Part shown: one piece after another, positions 7,372-15,895 of the stretch
Position numbering within the stretch: the first letter of the stretch is position 1
Layout: the number at the start of each line of letters is the position of its first letter
Origin: Alicyclobacillus sendaiensis NBRC 100866
GTDB taxonomy: Bacteria > Bacillota > Bacilli > Alicyclobacillales > Alicyclobacillaceae
Direction: 5' to 3'
Length of the DNA: 37,154 bases
NCBI RefSeq assembly: GCF_001552675.1
Contig: NZ_BCRQ01000027.1
Span: 1 to 37,154 of the forward strand
The notes under the pieces: generated by a model
Told to the model about the DNA's origin: nothing
The model's database searches: none
Seen by the model: only the letters and a program-made list of their open reading frames with translations
Translations under genes and position numbers: made by a program

Positions 7372-8261
7372 CACACGCCTCCTTTCGGGTTAAACGCTTC
7401 CTGCAGGCCGTCGGCCACGAAGAGGAACGACAGCAGGGTGATGGCGAACACGCCGGCTGGAAAATAGAGGAGCCAAGGGAAGCCCAAGATGTTCGCGCCC
7501 GCCTGCGCCAACATGTTGCCAAACGACGGCATGGGCGGATTGAGGCCCATCCCCACAATGCTGAGACCTGCCTGCGCCGTGAGATCGTACGGAATGCCGA
7601 AGGCGAGCGAGACCACCATGCTCCCCATCACGTTCGGGAACATGTACTTGCGCGCGATGTGCCACTGCGACGCCCCGAGCGCCCGGGCGGCTTCCACCAT
7701 CTCGCCGTTTCGCATCGCGAGCACGAGCGAGCGGATGAGTCGCGCATACCCCGCCCACCCCGGTACGCCGATGGCGAGAATCATCGGGAAGATCCCCTTG
7801 CCGAGAAGCACCATCAGGATCAGGGCGAAGAAAAACGACGGAAGCGCAAACATGAAGTCGACAGCGCGCATGACGATGATGTCGATGAGGCCGCCCGCAA
7901 GTCCGGCCCACAGCCCTAGGATGACGCCAATCAAGAAGCTGACGCACGTGGCGCCGAGCGCAATCTCCAGCGCGTACCGAATGCTGTACAGGATTTGGCT
8001 GAAGACGTCGTATCCGACCGTATCCGTGCCGAACCAATGCTGCCAGGAAGGACCCGAGTGCATATGGAGAAAGTCCGCATATGTGTAGCTGTACGGCGCG
8101 ATCCACGGCCCGATGATGCCGATGATGAAAAAGATGATGACCCAAATGAGCCCGGCCACGGCGAACCAATTTTTCCGATATCGCTGCCAGGCGCGATACA
8201 TCGGTGAGTTGCGCCTCGCGCGCCGCGCCGGCGCCTGGGGCTGGGATACCGCAATGGCCAC
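7371..8261 (-). CDS. oppC: ABC importer permease, OppC/DppC type
   Basis: This is one of two membrane subunits, about 296 residues. An N-terminal cytoplasmic tail rich in Arg (ARRARRNS) leads into helix 1 (WFAVAGLIWVIIFFIIGIIG), then a periplasmic loop containing WFGTDTVGYDVFS. The binding-protein-dependent transport domain has the EAA-like loop MVEAARALGASQWHIARKYM that contacts the ATPase. Six transmembrane helices are predicted. An ATG at 8267 directly abuts GGGAGG; the GTG at 8261 has normal spacing and is preferred. It is separated from oppB by about 36 bases and overlaps oppD. Confidence 0.92.
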   Translation of the reverse strand: MAIAVSQPQAPARRARRNSPMYRAWQRYRKNWFAVAGLIWVIIFFIIGIIGPWIAPYSYTYADFLHMHSGPSWQHWFGTDTVGYDVFSQILYSIRYALEIALGATCVSFLIGVILGLWAGLAGGLIDIIVMRAVDFMFALPSFFFALILMVLLGKGIFPMILAIGVPGWAGYARLIRSLVLAMRNGEMVEAARALGASQWHIARKYMFPNVMGSMVVSLAFGIPYDLTAQAGLSIVGMGLNPPMPSFGNMLAQAGANILGFPWLLYFPAGVFAITLLSFLFVADGLQEAFNPKGGV

Positions 8262-8297
8262 AATCATCCCTCCCGTCCGTCTACTGCAATCGATGAC

Positions 8298-9263
8298 TCA
8301 CTGGAGTTTCACTCGTGGATCCATCCACGAATAGATGAGGTCGACCACGAGGTTGGTCAGCATGATGGTCGCGCCCAGGATGAACACCGCCGTGATGGCC
8401 ATGGGGAAATCAAAGTTCGTGAAGGCCGTCGAGATGACCTTGCCCAGGCCGGGGATGGCGAAGATGTTCTCCACCCAAACGGTGCCGACGACCGTGAACG
8501 CGAATTGGGGCCCGATCACAGTGATGAGCGCAGTGAGCGAATTTCGCACGCCATGCCGAATCACGAGCGCCCAGTACTTGACGCCCTTCGCTTTCGCAGT
8601 CCGGATGAAATCCTGCCTCATGGTTTCAATCAGGCTGCCCCGCATGTAGCGTGCAACCACGCCGATATTCCCTGCGGCCAGCGACAAGATGGGCAAGACC
8701 GCATCCGCGGGCGTCCCCCACCCCGTGACGGGCAAGACGTTCTGCCACACCACGCCGAAGATCAGCACAAACAGGACCGCGAGCACGAAGGAGGGGATGG
8801 CCTGGCCGAACATCGAGAGGGTCGTCACGAGATAATCGACCCACGAATTCCGCTTGAGCGCCGCGATGACCCCCATGGGAATGCCGATCACGACCGATAC
8901 CACGACAGAGCCGAAGGCCAGGAAGACGCTGATGGGCAGCGCGTCCTTGAGCTGGGACACGATGCTCAGCGTCGGGTTCTGCATCGAGTTGCCGAAGTTG
9001 AACGTGAACGTGTGCCATTCGTAGAGCAGCACCTGTTTCCACAGGGGCAGGTTGAGGCCGTACCGGCTCTGGAATTGCTCCATGAGCTTCTGGTACGCAG
9101 CCGGATCCTGCGCGGCGAGCGGCGCAAGCGCGGACGCGAGCTGCGTCGTGTTCATGAAGCCTCCTGGCGAGTAATACATCATGACGTACGAGATGGCGAT
9201 GACAGCCGCCAGCGTGATGATGATGGCCACGAAGCGCTTGGCGAGGAATTTGACGTAAAACAT
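8298..9263 (-). CDS. oppB: ABC importer permease, OppB/DppB type
   Basis: This 321-residue inner-membrane permease opens with a hydrophobic helix (FVAIIITLAAVIAISYVMMY) and the family-typical SPGG segment. A long extracytoplasmic loop follows (about residues 40-95), then five further helices with the EAA-like loop near LIETMRQDFIRTAKAKG. GGGAGG lies six bases before the ATG. It partners OppC. A strong hairpin (9281-9310) separates it from oppA, a common arrangement that lets the binding protein be made in excess over the permeases. Confidence 0.92.
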   Translation of the reverse strand: MFYVKFLAKRFVAIIITLAAVIAISYVMMYYSPGGFMNTTQLASALAPLAAQDPAAYQKLMEQFQSRYGLNLPLWKQVLLYEWHTFTFNFGNSMQNPTLSIVSQLKDALPISVFLAFGSVVVSVVIGIPMGVIAALKRNSWVDYLVTTLSMFGQAIPSFVLAVLFVLIFGVVWQNVLPVTGWGTPADAVLPILSLAAGNIGVVARYMRGSLIETMRQDFIRTAKAKGVKYWALVIRHGVRNSLTALITVIGPQFAFTVVGTVWVENIFAIPGLGKVISTAFTNFDFPMAITAVFILGATIMLTNLVVDLIYSWMDPRVKLQ

Positions 9264-9280
9264 CGCGGGCCTCCCTTCAG

Positions 9281-9310
9281 CGCACCCGCGGGCGGCGACC
9301 CGCGGGTGCG
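9281..9310. terminator. intergenic hairpin between oppA and oppB (attenuator or mRNA stabiliser)
   Basis: CGCACCCGCGGG (9281-9292) and CCCGCGGGTGCG (9299-9310) form a perfect 12-bp stem around CGGCGA. There is no T tract on the minus strand, so it is more likely to stabilise the 3' end of oppA mRNA or give partial termination than to end the operon. Confidence 0.55.
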
Positions 9311-9321
9311 CTGCGCTGCCG

Positions 9322-11433
9322 TCACTTGGTCGAAAGATACTGGAACTGATAGAAATTGCCCCAGGCCCACGGGTTGGGCTGCGCCCCAGTCACCCACGGC
9401 TTCTCCAGGTAGAACGTCTCGTTGTAGTAGAGCGGGATGACCCAGGCCTGCTGCTCAAGCGACGTGACGAGCTTGCCGGCCCACACCGCCGCCTGAGCTG
9501 ACGTCATGCTGTTTTGCTCGTAGGCCTGCCACATCCGCCACTCGCGCTCCTGTTCGGACTCGTTCGTATCCCACCACGCCTGCACGTCCAGCGCGCCCGT
9601 GTTCGTGCCGCCGAGCGTCGTGGTTGCGGACTCTGGCGCGACGAACTCCCACGCAAGGACAAACGCCGCATGCTTGGCGGACGCCGTCTTGGCGTTCTTC
9701 CACTGCTGCACGATCTGATTCCACTGCTGCTGTAAGGACGGCGTACCCGGCGGGTTCAGAATGGCCTGCCACTTCGCCGGCTGCTCCTTGGTCCACTTGG
9801 TGATGATGGCGATATCCTTCTGCACCTCGTTCTGCAGTGGGATCCAGTCGTTCCAGCTCACGCCGGTTTTCGGATCCTGCGGGTTGCCGTACTTGGCGAC
9901 GGAGGCCGGATCGTACGGCGTGTTGTACCACGGGAGCACGTGCTGCACCTGTTGCGGCGTCCAACCGTAGTCGCCCGGGAAGTAGATGCCTTGGCTCGCC
10001 TGGATGTCCATATTGGCCGGCTCGAACCAGTTCACGGCGCCGGCCGCCACGACGAATCCGGGCTGAATGCCCTTGAGCGGCCCCTCCCAGACGAGCGCGC
10101 TGTAGTTCGTCTGATTTTCCTGCACAATCTTGGTCTGGATACCCAGGTTCTGCTGCAACTCCTGGGAGATGGCCTCGGCGACCGGCACGCCCTGTTGGTT
10201 CACGTCCGGCACCGGGGCGTACAGGTACAGGACGGGCAGCCCTTTGCCGTTCGGGTAACCAGCTTCGGCCAGGAGCTTCTTGGCCTGGGCCACGTTCTCA
10301 GGCAGCCCCTTTTCGTATTTGGCGGCCGGCCAGCCCGGCGTCGAGAACGTGTTGGTCACGCCGCCCATCCCGCCCAACACATCCTGCACGATGGGCTGGC
10401 GCTCGATGGCCATGGCGATGGCCTGTCGCACCTTGGTGTTGTAATACGGCGACGGAACCGCGGAGTGGTCCCACTCGAGGTATTCGATGCTGTAGTCCGG
10501 CGCGACGTGGAGCTGGGTCTTCAAGTTGTGCGTCTTGACGTATTGCAGATCCGACGGCGATCCGACGAGCGCGACGTCCAACTTGCCCGCCATGTAGTCC
10601 TCCACCGCGACGGTGGTACCCGGCACCAGGTTGATGACCTTCGCGTTCCCGTGGTTCACCTCGCCCGGATGGCCGACGTATTTCGGATTGGGCACCAACG
10701 TGATGGTCCCGTTTGGCGTAAACGATTTCACGACGTACGGCCCGTCGCCCACGAAGTACTGCGGTAGGTACCAGTTCGTCGGATGCGCGTTGACCACCTT
10801 GGGGTCGAGCGGCATCGACGCGGACACCGCGAGCTCGCCCAGGATATAATGCGGCGTCGTGGTCGTGATCTGCAGTTCGTAGTTGTTGATGACCTTGATG
10901 CCCACCTTGCTCGCCGGCACCGCACCCGAATGGTACTGGTAGGCGTTCTTCACGTTGTTGAGCACGCTCGCCCACAGCTGCGCCTGCGAGTTGGCCGGAT
11001 TGAGCTGTCTCATCCACGCGTAGTAGAAATCTTGAGCCGTCACCGGATCCCCGTTCGACCAGCGCGCGTCGTGGCGCAGGTAGATGGTCCAAGTGAGTCC
11101 GTCCTTAGAAAGAGAATAACCCGAAGCAATCTTCGGCACAATCTGATTTTGTTGATTGTATCCGTAGAGCCCCTCCAAGATGGTGCCTTGGTCCACCAAG
11201 ATCTGCGCCGCCCACTGCGACGGATCGAGCGAGGAGATGCCCGGCGGCGAAGGATACGTGATGGTCACGGTTCCATTGCCGGCGCCCGCCGCTCGCACGG
11301 GAACTGCCGAAGCCGCGCCGCTGTTCGAAGCTGTGTTGTGGCTCTGCGTCGACGTTGCGCATCCCACTAAGCCCCCGCTCGCCACGAGCACGGCGATGGG
11401 CACATGCCATTTCCTCAGTTTGCGCTTGGCCAC
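9322..11433 (-). CDS. oppA: ABC importer solute-binding lipoprotein, family 5, oversized
   Basis: This extracellular lipoprotein would capture substrate for OppBCDF. A basic N-terminus and hydrophobic core lead to the lipobox LVGC (Cys about 24), then a Ser/Thr/Ala-rich linker. The family 5 binding-protein core is clear, for example LDPSQWAAQILVDQGTILEG, WTIYLRHDARWSNGDPVTAQD and VRQAIAMAIERQ. At 703 residues it is roughly 150 longer than a typical OppA/DppA; the extra length is in the C-terminal half. The frame is open to 11520, but the GTG at 11433 has GGAG eight bases upstream and starts a proper signal peptide. Family 5 proteins bind peptides, nickel or oligosaccharides. The upstream cellulase and LacI- and CcpA-like sites favour a beta-glucan oligosaccharide, which is inference. 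Confidence 0.9.
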   Translation of the reverse strand: MAKRKLRKWHVPIAVLVASGGLVGCATSTQSHNTASNSGAASAVPVRAAGAGNGTVTITYPSPPGISSLDPSQWAAQILVDQGTILEGLYGYNQQNQIVPKIASGYSLSKDGLTWTIYLRHDARWSNGDPVTAQDFYYAWMRQLNPANSQAQLWASVLNNVKNAYQYHSGAVPASKVGIKVINNYELQITTTTPHYILGELAVSASMPLDPKVVNAHPTNWYLPQYFVGDGPYVVKSFTPNGTITLVPNPKYVGHPGEVNHGNAKVINLVPGTTVAVEDYMAGKLDVALVGSPSDLQYVKTHNLKTQLHVAPDYSIEYLEWDHSAVPSPYYNTKVRQAIAMAIERQPIVQDVLGGMGGVTNTFSTPGWPAAKYEKGLPENVAQAKKLLAEAGYPNGKGLPVLYLYAPVPDVNQQGVPVAEAISQELQQNLGIQTKIVQENQTNYSALVWEGPLKGIQPGFVVAAGAVNWFEPANMDIQASQGIYFPGDYGWTPQQVQHVLPWYNTPYDPASVAKYGNPQDPKTGVSWNDWIPLQNEVQKDIAIITKWTKEQPAKWQAILNPPGTPSLQQQWNQIVQQWKNAKTASAKHAAFVLAWEFVAPESATTTLGGTNTGALDVQAWWDTNESEQEREWRMWQAYEQNSMTSAQAAVWAGKLVTSLEQQAWVIPLYYNETFYLEKPWVTGAQPNPWAWGNFYQFQYLSTK

Positions 11434-11471
11434 GTTGCTCACTCCTTCTCCCTGTGTCTTGCGTTCGAGAT

Positions 11472-11487
11472 TGGAGAACGCTTTCAA
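11472..11487. promoter_or_regulatory. candidate cre (CcpA) site in the oppA leader
   Basis: On the minus strand TTGAAAGCGTTCTCCA resembles the catabolite-responsive element WTGNAANCGNWWNCAW with two mismatches. It lies about 40 bases upstream of the oppA start and roughly 135 bases downstream of the predicted transcription start, where it could act as a roadblock. Confidence 0.35.
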
Positions 11488-11580
11488 AGACCCCCATCCT
11501 GACGACTTCCATGCATGCACCGCCCAGGCCTGGACGCGTACACCCCCCTGATCCCATACCCCTCGGCGGAATCAAGGTGC

Positions 11581-11614
11581 ACAAATCGATTTGTCCTTAG
11601 ACAAAACGATTTGG
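11581..11614. promoter_or_regulatory. tandem palindromic operators in the oppA leader (LacI-family-like)
   Basis: ACAAATCGATTTGT (11581-11594) is a perfect 14-bp palindrome with a central CG. ACAAAACGATTTGG (11601-11614) is an imperfect copy starting exactly 20 bases away, two helical turns, so both face the same side of the helix. Both lie just downstream of the predicted oppA transcription start. A central CG within an A/T-flanked palindrome is typical of LacI-family operators. The same core recurs at 13295 and 33501. Confidence 0.6.
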
Positions 11615-11618
11615 CTGA

Positions 11619-11642
11619 TGTCTCAAACATAAGATTGAGACA
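11619..11642. repeat. perfect inverted repeat spanning the oppA -10 region
   Basis: TGTCTCAA (11619-11626) and TTGAGACA (11635-11642) are perfect 8-base inverted arms with an 8-base spacer. The predicted -10 box (11626-11631) lies between them, so a bound dimer would block RNA polymerase. No regulator is assigned. Confidence 0.5.
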
Positions 11643-11654
11643 TGCCAAAATCAA
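11626..11654 (-). promoter_or_regulatory. predicted oppA operon promoter
   Basis: On the minus strand TTGATT (11654-11649) is followed, after exactly 17 bases, by TATGTT (11631-11626). Each box is 4/6 to sigma-A consensus. Transcription would begin near 11619, giving a leader of about 185 bases that holds the tandem operators and the cre-like site. No terminator separates it from celA, so celA transcripts may also read through. Confidence 0.5.
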
Positions 11655-11702
11655 TAGTCTTATTGAGCGATCCTTGTCTTTTTAAGCGTGTGCCTGTCAA
11701 GG

Positions 11703-13322
11703 CTATCGCCCTTTCCCGCGCGCCTCATGCAGACCCGCCATCACAAATACGGCAGGCGAATTCCAGTAGATGGCGACCTCGTTGGTCGAGTAACTGGCTT
11801 CGTGATCGAGGTACGCCTCCATCGCAGGTTTTCCCGCGAGCTGTGCGCGCGCCACCTCGTCCTGCAGGTTGCGGTTTGGCCCGCCGACGACCATGCCCGG
11901 GACGGGATCCACCACGTCGTCCGCGACCGATGGGCGGTGATGCGGATGGACCACCCGGTGTTGGCCGAAGCCCGTGACGAAGCACGTACCAAGCGGATTC
12001 GCGCCGAACAGGTAGTCCGCCGCTCGTTGGGCCACGGTGTGAGCCGCAGGATGGCTGACACCGGCGCCCTCCGCGAGCAGAAACGCCATCGCGCGGTTCA
12101 AGAGCACCATGTGGCTGCCCCAGATCCAGTCGTCATCTCGCATGGGGATGCCCAATGGATGAGACTCGGCCATCGCGGCGAGGACGTCGAGTTCTCGAAC
12201 GAGGCGCGCTTTCACCTTGTCGCGCACGTGACTCGACGCGGCGTCGCTCGGAGCGCGCAAGTATTCGATCACGCCGTAGAGCGCGACGTCCGCCCACCCC
12301 AGGTCCCACGGGAGATCGAGAAGGAGAAGCGGTTCACACCGGCGCGCCCAGGCCGGATCGCCCGTCATCCGGAACATGGCAGCCGACGCCCATAGCCATT
12401 CATCGCGGAGTTCGGCGTCGCCGTATTCGCCCGTGAGGATGCCATTGGGGTTGCGAAACGGCCGCATGTCGTGCTCGCCGAGCCACGCGTGCGCACGGCG
12501 AGCGGCGTCGGCGCAAGCCGACGACAGAGCCGGATCGAACGAGCGATACACGAGAGCGGCGTGGGCCATGACTGCGCAAAACGCGGCCGTAGCCGCGTAG
12601 GAGATAGGGCTCAGGACAAGAGGCGCGCGGTCGTCCTCGGGGCGGGTGTCGAGCGGGGGAAAGGAAGCCGTGGTGACTTTGTGATACACGCCGCCCGTTG
12701 CGGGATCCTGCATGGTGAGAAGCCAGACAACCTCCTCGCGCGCCACCTCGAGCACCGGCGGCAGGTGAGGCTCTCGATGCGCGGCGCGCATGGGGCGGAT
12801 GCGCGCGAGCGCCGGGGCGAAGTACTCGTGGGCCAGAAGCAAGTCGGCCACGGCCTTGGCCGCGGGGACGACGTACTTGCCGTAGTCGCCGGCGTCATGC
12901 CAACCGCCCTGGCAACGGACGGCGATGTCCGTCCCGTACACCTTGGCGTCGCTCGCGTGGCAGACCCCGTGTGCCCACGGACCAGCCTCGCCCTCGGGCA
13001 GCGCGGCGCCGCACAGCTGATAGTCGAAAAAGCGAACCAGCGCTTCGAGTACATCGCGGTACGCACGGCGATGGATCACGACGGGCACCTCGCTGGCCCC
13101 GACCCTCAAGGCGTAGGTTCCTGGGACGCGGAGCGCGGAAAAATCCCCGGCGTGCCAGTTTCCGCCGACGGGCTTGGTCATGCCCGCGAACACGGCCTGC
13201 CCATCCTGGGTGCGCAGCGCGAACGGCTGCGGCTCGCGGGCCTGGACCCAGAAGCGTTTCTCACCGCCGGTCAGATACCCGATCTGATTGTAGAAAATCG
13301 ATTTGGAGACGCGAGCTGGCAC
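11703..13322 (-). CDS. celA: family 9 endoglucanase, cytoplasmic (CelA/Cel9A)
   Basis: This 539-residue glycoside hydrolase family 9 enzyme cleaves internal beta-1,4-glucan bonds by inversion. An N-terminal Ig-like domain (about residues 5-85) precedes the (alpha/alpha)6 barrel. Catalytic residues fall at Asp143 and Asp146 in GGWHDAGDYGKYV and Glu515 in STNEVAIYW. Cys104, Cys121, His122 and His142 look like the structural zinc site I recall for the A. acidocaldarius enzyme; length and the Glu515 numbering also fit it. There is no signal peptide, so it acts inside the cell and needs imported oligosaccharides. GGGAGGGG lies eight bases before the GTG start. Codons 6-9 contain the palindrome AAATCGATTT, and the ribosome binding site sits in an inverted repeat. 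It follows nadA by 74 bases and precedes the importer operon. Confidence 0.95.
   Translation of the reverse strand: MPARVSKSIFYNQIGYLTGGEKRFWVQAREPQPFALRTQDGQAVFAGMTKPVGGNWHAGDFSALRVPGTYALRVGASEVPVVIHRRAYRDVLEALVRFFDYQLCGAALPEGEAGPWAHGVCHASDAKVYGTDIAVRCQGGWHDAGDYGKYVVPAAKAVADLLLAHEYFAPALARIRPMRAAHREPHLPPVLEVAREEVVWLLTMQDPATGGVYHKVTTASFPPLDTRPEDDRAPLVLSPISYAATAAFCAVMAHAALVYRSFDPALSSACADAARRAHAWLGEHDMRPFRNPNGILTGEYGDAELRDEWLWASAAMFRMTGDPAWARRCEPLLLLDLPWDLGWADVALYGVIEYLRAPSDAASSHVRDKVKARLVRELDVLAAMAESHPLGIPMRDDDWIWGSHMVLLNRAMAFLLAEGAGVSHPAAHTVAQRAADYLFGANPLGTCFVTGFGQHRVVHPHHRPSVADDVVDPVPGMVVGGPNRNLQDEVARAQLAGKPAMEAYLDHEASYSTNEVAIYWNSPAVFVMAGLHEARGKGR
13295..13304. promoter_or_regulatory. AAATCGATTT operator-like palindrome inside the celA 5' end
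   Basis: The same 10-bp palindrome as in the oppA leader occurs 18-27 bases into celA (codons for Lys, Ser, Ile, Phe). A repressor bound there would act as a roadblock. It is also simple coding sequence, so function rests on its recurrence at 11583 and 33501. Confidence 0.45.
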
Positions 13323-13365
13323 GTCGAATCCCCTCCCACCGGCTTTGCAGGAGAGAAGATTCGAC
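13323..13365. promoter_or_regulatory. inverted repeat enclosing the celA ribosome binding site
   Basis: GTCGAATC (13323-13330) and GATTCGAC (13358-13365) are perfect 8-base arms. In the celA mRNA the second-transcribed arm touches the GTG start, and the GGGAGGGG lies in the loop, where CUCC can pair with its GGAG. This could gate translation initiation. No terminator is seen between nadA and celA. Confidence 0.4.
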
Positions 13366-13395
13366 GGCTGCGCGAAAATCCCTGCCTTCGGCGCC

Positions 13396-14364
13396 TCAGC
13401 CGATGGCCACCATCCGCTCGATGGCCACCCGCGCGCGCTCCGCCACGTCGGCCGGCACCGAGATCACCGTCTCCATGCGAGCGAGGGCATCCCGCACCTT
13501 TTCGAGCGTGATCATCTTCATGAACGGACAGATGGCCGCGCGGTTCGCGGGGATGAACGTCTTGCCAGGGTTCTGGCGCTCCATCTGGTGTAGGATGCCG
13601 ACTTCCGTCGCCACGATGAACGCGCGCTTGTCGGATTCGCGCGCCCGCTTCAGCATGCCGCTCGTCGACAGGACATGGGTCCGATCCGCCGGCAGTTGCC
13701 CTTCGGCCAGCAGGTACATATTCGAGGTGGAGCAACCGCACTCGGGGTGAATCAACAGTTCCGCGTCGGGGTGGGCCGAGAGCGTCGCCTCGATGTCGTG
13801 GGGCCGGATCCCAGCGTGCACGTGACACTCGCCCATCCAGATGTGCAGATTGTCTCGCCCGGTCACCCGCTTCACATACGAGCCGAGAAACATGTCGGGC
13901 AGAAACAGGATCTCCCGATCTTCAGGGATGCTTTGCACCACCTGCACGGCGTTCGAGGACGTGCAGCAGTAGTCGCTCTCCGCCTTCACGTCGGCGGTTG
14001 TGTTCACATAGGCGACCACCACCGCACCCGGATGCTCCGCTTTCCACGCCCGGAGTTCATCCGCCGTGATGGAGTCCGCCAGCGAGCAGCCCGCGTTGGG
14101 ATCCGGCAAGAGCACCGTCTTGTCCGGGTTCAGGATGGCAGCCGTCTCGGCCATGAAGTGGACGCCGCAGAGCACAATGACGTCGGCGTCGGCCCGCATG
14201 GCGGCGCGCGCAAGCGCGAGCGAGTCCCCGAGCACGTCCGCGATGTCCTGAATTTCGGGCAGCTCGTAGTTGTGCGCGAGGATCAGGGCGTTGCGCTTTC
14301 TCTTCCACTCGAGAATCTCGTCAACCAAGGTCTGGCGTTCTACCTTCGTCTCCAGCACACGCAT
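13396..14364 (-). CDS. nadA: quinolinate synthase A
   Basis: NadA condenses iminoaspartate with dihydroxyacetone phosphate to quinolinate, the second step of de novo NAD synthesis, using a [4Fe-4S] cluster. Likely cluster ligands, by spacing, are Cys93 (AGCSLADS), Cys180 (GECHVHAG) and Cys279 (AAICPFM). Other family motifs are [12 protein letters not shown] at the N-terminus and [11 protein letters not shown]. The frame extends to 14460, but the ATG at 14364 lies eight bases after the nadB stop with GAGGGG just upstream; a GTG two codons later has more regular spacing. It is about 322 residues, close to the shorter NadA forms. It is the last gene of nadC-nadB-nadA; B. subtilis has the order nadB-nadC-nadA. 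Confidence 0.95.
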   Translation of the reverse strand: MRVLETKVERQTLVDEILEWKRKRNALILAHNYELPEIQDIADVLGDSLALARAAMRADADVIVLCGVHFMAETAAILNPDKTVLLPDPNAGCSLADSITADELRAWKAEHPGAVVVAYVNTTADVKAESDYCCTSSNAVQVVQSIPEDREILFLPDMFLGSYVKRVTGRDNLHIWMGECHVHAGIRPHDIEATLSAHPDAELLIHPECGCSTSNMYLLAEGQLPADRTHVLSTSGMLKRARESDKRAFIVATEVGILHQMERQNPGKTFIPANRAAICPFMKMITLEKVRDALARMETVISVPADVAERARVAIERMVAIG

Positions 14365-14371
14365 TCCCCTC

Positions 14372-15883
14372 TCAAGTCGTGATGGCGACAGACGTGAAAG
14401 CCGAATGCGCCTTGCCGATCCGGCTCGGTCGGGCGTAGGCCGGATCAGGCACTGGCGCATCCCGGCGAACGTGGCTTCCTCGGCTTTCCCGTCTCCACAG
14501 CGCCGAGCGCGCGATGAGCGAGGCCGCCATCACCGCCCCGGAGCCTGGATATCGGCGCGCCATGCCTTGAAGCTCCTCAAGCGCCGCGCGAAGCCCCGGC
14601 GCATCGCGCACGATCCCGACGAACGACCACATCAGGGGCGCGAGTTCAGGGAGAATCGCCTCGTCCTGCTCGGGGCGAAGCAGCCACTCAGGGTCTTCCA
14701 CGGTGTGCGTGCGCGCGCACGGCTCCTGCCGCACCGCTTCGCCGAACCTCCGCCCCATGACCACGCACTCGAGCAGCGAATTGCTCGCCAGCCGGTTGGC
14801 CCCGTGCACGCCCGTGCACGCCGTTTCGCCAAGGGCGAAGAGCCCCGGCACCGAGGTGCGCCCGGCGAGATCGGCCTCGATGCCGCCCATGAGAAAGTGC
14901 GCGCCAGGCGTCACGGGAATGGGCTGAGACGCAAGGTCGAGACCTGCGCGGCGAAGACGAGCCGCGATGGACGGGAAGCGCGCCGCGACGTCTGGCACCT
15001 TCGTCGCGTCGAGAAACACCTGATGGCCATCCGCCTCCGCCCGCGCGATGGCGAGGGCGATCACGTCGCGCGTGCGCAGGTTGTCCGCCGGATCGGCAAA
15101 CAGCGGCGCGCCTCGCTCGGTGACGAGCACCGCGCCCGCGCCGCGAAGCGCCTCGGACACGAGCATCGCGTCGTCGTCCCGCCCCAGCCACAGCGTCGGA
15201 TGAAACTGGACGAATTCGAGATTGGCGAGCGTGGCGCCCGCGTGATAGGCGAGCGCGACACCTGCGCCCACCGCGCTCGGCGGATTGGACGTGCGGCCGA
15301 ACAGGGCACCCACGCCGCCCGTGGCGAGGCCCACGGCGCGCCGAGCCCCGACGAGTCGGTGACGCGCCCCGTCCCAGGTCCAGGCGCCGACGGCCCGCCC
15401 GCTGGCGTCCTGCGCGATGCCGACGCAGTGCTCCTGCCGGAACTCGATCCGCGGATGGCGCAGCGCCGCCTGCCAGAGCGCTTCGGTGATGAACCGCCCG
15501 GTGGCGTCCCCGCCCGCGTGAACGATACGCGCACGCGTGTGCCCGCCTTCCCGCCCGAGTGCGAGCCGCCCGGACGGGTCGCGATCGAACGGAACGCCGA
15601 GCTGCGCGAGCCACTCGACGACCGACGGCGCCGCCACCGCGAGCTCGCGAACGCGCTCTGCGTCGCACAGACCGGCGCCGGCGCGCAGCGTGTCTTCGGC
15701 GTGCAGATGGGGGTCATCCCCCTCCCCCACCGCGGCCGCGAGGCCCCCCTGTGCCCGCGACGAACTCGACGCCTGCGGCCCGCCGCCGGCAAGGACGCAG
15801 ACGTCGTCCGTCTCTGCCGCAGCGAGCGCGGCGGTGAGCCCTGCGATCCCGGCACCAACCATCACGACACCAGCCGCCTCCAT
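14372..15883 (-). CDS. nadB: L-aspartate oxidase
   Basis: NadB oxidises L-aspartate to iminoaspartate with FAD, feeding NadA directly. The N-terminal dinucleotide motif [18 protein letters not shown] is followed by the Ser/Arg-rich FAD loop [13 protein letters not shown]. Substrate-binding segments [20 protein letters not shown] and [10 protein letters not shown] are as in the succinate dehydrogenase/NadB family. The C-terminal motif [16 protein letters not shown] is intact. The length of 503 residues is slightly short of the usual 530. GAGGAGGT six bases before the ATG overlaps the nadC stop, so translation is likely coupled within the operon. Confidence 0.95.
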   Translation of the reverse strand: MEAAGVVMVGAGIAGLTAALAAAETDDVCVLAGGGPQASSSSRAQGGLAAAVGEGDDPHLHAEDTLRAGAGLCDAERVRELAVAAPSVVEWLAQLGVPFDRDPSGRLALGREGGHTRARIVHAGGDATGRFITEALWQAALRHPRIEFRQEHCVGIAQDASGRAVGAWTWDGARHRLVGARRAVGLATGGVGALFGRTSNPPSAVGAGVALAYHAGATLANLEFVQFHPTLWLGRDDDAMLVSEALRGAGAVLVTERGAPLFADPADNLRTRDVIALAIARAEADGHQVFLDATKVPDVAARFPSIAARLRRAGLDLASQPIPVTPGAHFLMGGIEADLAGRTSVPGLFALGETACTGVHGANRLASNSLLECVVMGRRFGEAVRQEPCARTHTVEDPEWLLRPEQDEAILPELAPLMWSFVGIVRDAPGLRAALEELQGMARRYPGSGAVMAASLIARSALWRRESRGSHVRRDAPVPDPAYARPSRIGKAHSAFTSVAITT

Positions 15884-15895
15884 CGCGGCACCTCC

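Noticed and set aside
5436-9263. Nickel or heme importer instead of oligopeptide/oligosaccharide importer
   Set aside because: No nickel- or heme-related genes or motifs are nearby, and OppA lacks any feature I could tie to metal binding.
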